A stretch of DNA of 35,859 nucleotides from Clostridiales bacterium. GTDB lineage: Bacteria > Bacillota > Clostridia > Oscillospirales > QAKW01. The stretch lies in contig QAKW01000070.1 of assembly GCA_003343605.1 (NCBI GenBank), positions 1 to 35,859 of the forward strand, in the 5' to 3' direction. Shown here piece by piece: positions 31,901 through 35,859 of this stretch. Numbering within the stretch: position 1 is the first letter of the stretch; the number at the start of each line of letters is the position of its first letter. The translations under genes and the position numbers were made by a program. Under the pieces are notes generated by a model. The model did not search any database, was not told where the DNA came from, and worked only from the letters and a program-made list of their open reading frames with translations.

Positions 31901-32269
31901 ATTCGATCCTTTTACCGGCGCGGGGGGGCCTTCACACAGGATGAAACGGCCCTGGCCGGCCTGGATGCGAACAGGGGAGGCAACTATTTTAAACTTGCCT
32001 ATACCAAAGACGGCGCACTGAAAAAAGAAGTAAAGGCCTATGAGCCGCCGCTGCTGAACGAAATGATCGGCTATATGGAAACGGTTGTTTGCGAAACCGC
32101 TGAGGGAATTTTTTCCGGCGAAGCGGCGGTGCGCCCGTTGAAAGGCCGGGATCACGACGCCTGCCGGTTTTGCCGGTATGCGGCTGTTTGCCATTATGAT
32201 CAGGAACAGGATGAAAAACGGCTCTATAGGGAAGAGCCTTTCGGCTGGAGAGAGGAGAAAAAGCAATGA
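28997..32269 (+). CDS. addB: Helicase-exonuclease subunit AddB
   Basis: This 1090-residue protein is AddB of the AddAB complex, which resects double-strand breaks and loads recombinase at Chi. The N-terminus has a Walker A loop (GRSGTGKTT, 7-15). The C-terminal RecB-type nuclease shows GSIDRVD and TDYKTG (Asp904, Lys906). The four cysteines of the 4Fe-4S cluster that staples the nuclease domain are present: Cys751 (NCPFHYF), Cys1056, Cys1059 and Cys1065 (CRFCRYAAVC). I chose ATG 28997, with AAAGGAGG about 11 bases upstream, since it gives the usual short N-terminus; an earlier TTG in frame at 28934 lies in the promoter. It overlaps addA by four bases. Confidence 0.96.
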   Translation: MVTWILGRSGTGKTTLLLNKLPALAGEYEQVYFLVPEQSSMMLEREISRRKTQGVQVVSFRRLSNVIFRQFGGIAGSYLSQTKETALIYRILQEQQGALRYYAKARPTMGFVNRLAEAFSEFTLSGLRKETVLPLLEKNGRQDWLEKYRDLFMLYEAYQGALGAECRSMAADLTAATALAREKGFFARSAVVLDGFFGFTGQQREMLQVILEQSGCVYCAFLNDPQEESLLFSTAQQELERLEKLARACGQECRRLLLAGPSMRLANRDLLFLEQNLFSLHAGAPEEPVAHLQLLEGKNIREELAMVAVDIEKKVREQGWRYRDVALIAGSLDVYGPVAETVFAKYGVPLFIDQGKQSLSKPLFAFVQSALRLISPERYFRQEDMLAFLKTGLCGVEMDWISRLENYCIRWQINGKRWIREENWTQNPKGLGKPDEEALLELEKLNTLRLKLRAPLLRFQQRAEEGSGEALAEAIYGLLCDFQVEKQLAEQAEAFSRMAGQSAWETQQARRSGREYLKLYRVMIDILDDIYQIFGKQKISLYAMEELIGLCGEEVKLNLVPPTMDAVTFGAVAHSRLSEVRGLYVVGANQGILPMPVADQGLIGDRERRFFSANDLSCNATLQQNTLQGQYRFYAALFSAREEIAFAYSAFQMDGTAQTPSVYVDRLRRLTGLRPRTREKMDVYDFAVTRSGARELITWVPSFQKPVLDALGERPLPRQKPDERLPEEVVKRVFGNRLKLSYSQISLYQNCPFHYFLEKTLKIRPLEPVTFDAANIGTFIHYGMEQLIKAVRADNFDYNLYTSEKIQQFGSTLARQYLEDQLRDFNLSNRFSALFERMTRLFCLVGENVIGELREGQYRPVGEEVSLAGVSLPLSKGRQVELIGSIDRVDVLETGGKSYLKVTDYKTGAQSFDLRGITNRDGVQLPLYLYALVKSGRWKQPVPAAGCYMEAHLPSFSEPVTPEQLPEKIRSFYRRGGAFTQDETALAGLDANRGGNYFKLAYTKDGALKKEVKAYEPPLLNEMIGYMETVVCETAEGIFSGEAAVRPLKGRDHDACRFCRYAAVCHYDQEQDEKRLYREEPFGWREEKKQ

Positions 32270-35200
32270 GCGGAATTGCCTTTACCGCGCAGCAGGAAAA
32301 CGCCATTGAAAGCCGGGGGGACGCACTGCTGATTTCCGCAGCTGCGGGCAGTGGCAAAACGGCGGTTCTGGTGGAGCGGGTGCTTCGGTATTTGATTGAA
32401 GAAAAAGGGGAGATCCAGCGCCTGATCATTATGACCTATACCCGGGCGGCGGCAGACGAGCTGCGGCTGAAAATTAAAACCGCGGCGGAAGAATATCAGC
32501 GCCGGAATGGCGGAAGCGCGCATCTGCTGCGGCAGAGTGCACTGATCGACAGCGCTGAAATCGGCACCATTCACAGTATTTGCCTAAATCTAATTACCCG
32601 CTATTTTCAGCAGCTGGATCTGGATCCGCGCTGCCGCCTGATCGATGATGCGGCGGAACAGGCAATGGCGGAAGAAGAAGCGGAACGGCTGATGGAGCAG
32701 CTTTATGGCGAAAAAGAAGAGCAGACGCAGCTTTTTCTGCGTTGTTTCGGTGCCGGGCGCAGCGATGTGGAATTGCGGGATCTTTTAATCGGCGGGCTGC
32801 GTTTTCTGGAAAATCAGCCGCTGCCGGAAGACTACATCCGGCGCGCATGCGCGCCATACCGGCAAACAGGACAGGGGCTCTTTGCCTGTTTTGCAGAGGA
32901 TGGGCTTTATCAGTATCTCAGCCAGCGCGTCGCGGAGCTGAGAGCGGAATACGCCTTTCTTGTGCACCATGCGGGGATGCATCCCTATTTGCGGGAATTT
33001 CCTGCTTTTATGGCCTTTATTGAGGCAGAACAGCAGCAGTTTGACGCATTGCCGGCCCTATTGGAAAAGCGGGACTATAACCGCTTTCGTGCGTATTTGG
33101 GCACCGTTCGGTTCGAGCCTTTGCGGTGGAACAGCCTTACAGAGAAAAACGGGGATTCCGAGGCACAGAATCGCTTCCGCCAGATGCGTGAACGCTTTAA
33201 AAAATCATTTTTGGAATTAAAGGAGCAGTTGGAACAGCCGGAGCGGGAGGAACTGCGCCGCCTCCGGCAGCAGGAAACGCTGCTGGAAGCTTACTTTTCC
33301 ATTTGCATGCGGCTGCTCAAACGGCTTTCTGAGGAGCGGCGGCGGCAGGGGTTGATTTCTTATCAGGATATGGAGCAGATGGCGGTGCGCCTTCTGGTAG
33401 CCGCCTATGATCCCGGGCAGGATATGCTGACGCCAACGCCGCTTGCAAAACAGCTCCGGCAGGATTACGATGAAATCATCATCGATGAATTTCAGGATAC
33501 CAACCGGGCGCAGGATCTGATTTTCCGCGCGCTTTCCCAGGAGGGGAAAAACCTATTTATGGTGGGAGATATGAAGCAGAGCATTTATCGTTTTCGAGGC
33601 GCGGAGCCGGAAATTTTCAGCCAGAAACGAAGAAATGCGGTCCCCTTTACGGAGCGAAAATTGGGGGCGCCCACGGTTTTGGAGCTCAATATGAATTTTC
33701 GGTCTCACCCGGGAGTGCTCCGTTTTGTAAACAGCGTATTTGAAAATATAATGAGCCGGGAGCTGGGCGGCGTTGCCTATGAGGCGGGAGAACGCCTTGC
33801 GCCCGGCAGAACCTTCGATGAGCAGGATGAATGCTGTGCGGAACTGCACTGGATGGAACCGCAGCAGGATCCGGATACCGGCCGCAAAATGGAAGTAACC
33901 GTGCAGAATGCACGTTATATTGCGCAGCTGATCAGGCGCATGGTGCGCGAGCGGCAGCCGCTCCGGCTGCCGGGCGGCGGCAGCCGGCCGGTTGCCTTCC
34001 AGGATTTTGCCATCCTGCTGCGCACCGTTTCCGGAACTGCCGGTATTTTTGAGCGGGAACTTTTGCGGGCCGGCGTTCCGGTTTCCAACTATAATGAAGG
34101 CGCGCGGTTTTATGATCTGGAAGAGGTGCAGAGCATTTTAGCCTACCTGCTGGTTCTTAATAACCCATATGATGATGTGGCGCTGGTTTCGCTCCTTTAT
34201 GGGGATTATTTCCGGTTCAGCGTTGGCGAGCTTGCATCCATGCGGGAAAAGGACAGGCCCTTATATGAGAATCTGAAAGCCGCGGCAGCGCGGGATGAGA
34301 AAGCCCGGCGGGCCTGTGAAATCATCGAACGGTTCCGGCAGATGGCGGGCATTCTTTACGTTTATGATCTGCTGTACCGGATTTACGAGGAAAGCGGAAT
34401 TTTCGCGGTATATGCCGCGCGGGCGGGCGGTGCGGAGAAGAGCGCCAATCTGGAGCTGCTGGCCGAAGAAGCACGTCTGTTTGAAAAAGAGGGCTATCGG
34501 GGTCTGTATGCCTTTGTTCAGCACATCCGGCTGAGCCAGGCCGGCATGCAGAGCGGGGCCCGGCTGGAAGCGGCAGAAAACAGTGTTCAGATCATGTCGA
34601 TTCATAAATCGAAGGGTCTGGAATTCCCCATCTGTATTTTGGGAGACGGGCAGAAAAAACTGAACCTGCGCGACAGCAGTGCCCGGATTCTGCTTCATCC
34701 GCGCTATGGCGCGGCAACCGAACATCAGGATCCGGAACTGTTTTTCCGCTGCCGCTCTCTGATGCAGACCGTGTTGGCCAATCAGATGGTTACCGATAAT
34801 ATCAGCGAAGAAGAACGGGTGCTTTATGTGGCGCTTACGCGGGCGAAAAGCCGGGTTATTCTTGTTTCAACCGTAGAAAAGCAGACAATGGAAAAATGGG
34901 TGCTGGAAGGCACGTTTTTGAATAAGCCCTTTCCGCTCTGGATGCTCAAGCGAAAGGATGCGAGCTATGCACGCTGGCTGTTTTCTCTTTGCGCCGCATC
35001 CCAGGAGGGAGAGGCGCTGCGCAGTACCTTTCGATTTTCTGCCGGCACGGGGCGGATTCCGCTCCATGCGGCGTTTTTGCGGGCTGAAGGCCGCATGGAG
35101 CAGCGGCCGGATGCGCAGGCGGAAGAAGAGCCGCCGCGTTTCAATTGCACCGCTTTCCACAAACGGCTGGATTGGGATTACCCGCATCTTGCAGCGGTGC

Positions 35201-35820
35201 GCTTGCCGGCAAAGCTCTCTGTTTCCGAACTCAAAGGAATCCGGGAAGCCGATGCGGAGGCGCAGCCGCTGCTGGAAGAGCAGCTGCGCCCGGAGCGGCC
35301 CCGGTTTGCCAGTAATTTTGCCCCGCGGGGCAATGAGATTGGCAACGCCCTGCATCAGGCGCTGCAATTCGGTGATTTTTTAAAGCTGCGGGAGGATCCG
35401 GCCGGGGAGCTTTCCCGGCTGGTGGCGGAAGGTTTTATTTTAGAAAAGCAGCGCCGTCTGATTCCGCTGAATAAAATTCGGGCGTTTACCCAAAGCAAAA
35501 GCTTTTTAAATCTGCTTGAGGCTGATTATTACAATAAGGAGGAACGCTTTATCTTCCCCATTCCGGCCGACGCGCTGTTTGGGCCCGAAGCACAGGGAGA
35601 AATTCTGATTCAGGGTGTTCTGGATTGCTATGCGGTAAAGGGCCGAAAAGCGGTTATTCTTGATTATAAAACCGATCGGGTGCAACATGCGCAGGAGCTG
35701 ATCGACCGCTACCGGATTCAGATGGATCTTTATGAGCAGGCCCTCCGGCGGGTAAAGGGTTTGGAGGTAATTCGCCGGGAAATTTATAGTTTTTCGCTGG
35801 AAGAGACGGTTTGTTTATAG
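32266..35820 (+). CDS. addA: Helicase-nuclease subunit AddA
   Basis: This 1184-residue UvrD-like superfamily 1 helicase has FTAQQENAIE (Q motif), the Walker A loop AAGSGKT (26-32), the Walker B region IIIDEFQDTN (Asp407, Glu408), motif IV-VI elements such as MNFRSHPGV, IMSIHKSKGLEFP and LYVALTRAKSRV. A C-terminal nuclease domain carries GVLDCYAV (Asp1120) and ILDYKTD (Asp1133, Lys1135). It is the motor and one of the two nucleases of AddAB. The ATG overlaps the addB stop (ATGA) and GGAG lies just upstream. The gene is complete, ending 39 bases before the window edge. No terminator is seen in that remaining stretch. Confidence 0.97.
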   Translation: MSGIAFTAQQENAIESRGDALLISAAAGSGKTAVLVERVLRYLIEEKGEIQRLIIMTYTRAAADELRLKIKTAAEEYQRRNGGSAHLLRQSALIDSAEIGTIHSICLNLITRYFQQLDLDPRCRLIDDAAEQAMAEEEAERLMEQLYGEKEEQTQLFLRCFGAGRSDVELRDLLIGGLRFLENQPLPEDYIRRACAPYRQTGQGLFACFAEDGLYQYLSQRVAELRAEYAFLVHHAGMHPYLREFPAFMAFIEAEQQQFDALPALLEKRDYNRFRAYLGTVRFEPLRWNSLTEKNGDSEAQNRFRQMRERFKKSFLELKEQLEQPEREELRRLRQQETLLEAYFSICMRLLKRLSEERRRQGLISYQDMEQMAVRLLVAAYDPGQDMLTPTPLAKQLRQDYDEIIIDEFQDTNRAQDLIFRALSQEGKNLFMVGDMKQSIYRFRGAEPEIFSQKRRNAVPFTERKLGAPTVLELNMNFRSHPGVLRFVNSVFENIMSRELGGVAYEAGERLAPGRTFDEQDECCAELHWMEPQQDPDTGRKMEVTVQNARYIAQLIRRMVRERQPLRLPGGGSRPVAFQDFAILLRTVSGTAGIFERELLRAGVPVSNYNEGARFYDLEEVQSILAYLLVLNNPYDDVALVSLLYGDYFRFSVGELASMREKDRPLYENLKAAAARDEKARRACEIIERFRQMAGILYVYDLLYRIYEESGIFAVYAARAGGAEKSANLELLAEEARLFEKEGYRGLYAFVQHIRLSQAGMQSGARLEAAENSVQIMSIHKSKGLEFPICILGDGQKKLNLRDSSARILLHPRYGAATEHQDPELFFRCRSLMQTVLANQMVTDNISEEERVLYVALTRAKSRVILVSTVEKQTMEKWVLEGTFLNKPFPLWMLKRKDASYARWLFSLCAASQEGEALRSTFRFSAGTGRIPLHAAFLRAEGRMEQRPDAQAEEEPPRFNCTAFHKRLDWDYPHLAAVRLPAKLSVSELKGIREADAEAQPLLEEQLRPERPRFASNFAPRGNEIGNALHQALQFGDFLKLREDPAGELSRLVAEGFILEKQRRLIPLNKIRAFTQSKSFLNLLEADYYNKEERFIFPIPADALFGPEAQGEILIQGVLDCYAVKGRKAVILDYKTDRVQHAQELIDRYRIQMDLYEQALRRVKGLEVIRREIYSFSLEETVCL

Positions 35821-35859
35821 GGCGATCTTTTGTTCTTGGTGGGTGATTTTGTTTTCTTT

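Overview
The window is chromosomal DNA from a Gram-positive, Clostridia-like Firmicute, probably a gut-type Oscillospirales or related lineage. That placement is inferred from gene order (rpsD between rpsK and rpoA, a KOW-domain gene between map and infA), the zinc form of S14, AddAB in place of RecBCD, lipoprotein signal peptides, and S-layer-homology, cohesin-like and dockerin modules. No species can be named from the sequence alone.

Region 1 (1-4795, plus strand) is a cell-surface locus. It holds the 3' end of a protein with Cys-rich repeats and a C-terminal type I dockerin, two small secreted single-domain cohesin-like proteins, and a 750-residue protein with a cohesin-like domain, 72-residue Cys-rich repeats and three S-layer homology domains. 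Together they look like a small cohesin/dockerin adhesion or scaffolding system anchored to the wall.

Region 2 (4936-6948, minus strand) is a two-gene operon: a sugar nucleotidyltransferase followed by an NahK-like N-acetylhexosamine 1-kinase. It probably salvages amino sugars into nucleotide sugars.

Region 3 (7130-22757, plus strand) is the merged S10-spc-alpha ribosomal protein supercluster of 32 genes, from rpsJ to rplQ. It includes secY, adk, map, a KOW protein, infA, rpmJ and rpoA. A strong promoter and a structured leader of about 300 nt precede it, and an intrinsic terminator ends it.

Region 4 (22859-28892, plus strand) is the most unusual part. Five consecutive genes encode six endonuclease/exonuclease/phosphatase (EEP, DNase I-like fold) domains: three lipoproteins, one cytoplasmic tandem two-domain protein and one cytoplasmic single-domain protein. 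Four domains keep every catalytic residue I could check. The domains of the first and third lipoproteins both carry Gln in place of the catalytic His and have lost further active-site residues, so they look like pseudoenzymes next to active paralogues.

Region 5 (28997-35820, plus strand) is addB-addA, the helicase-nuclease that processes double-strand breaks, with its own promoter and a 4-nt gene overlap. I saw no tRNA, rRNA, CRISPR array, insertion sequence or phage gene.
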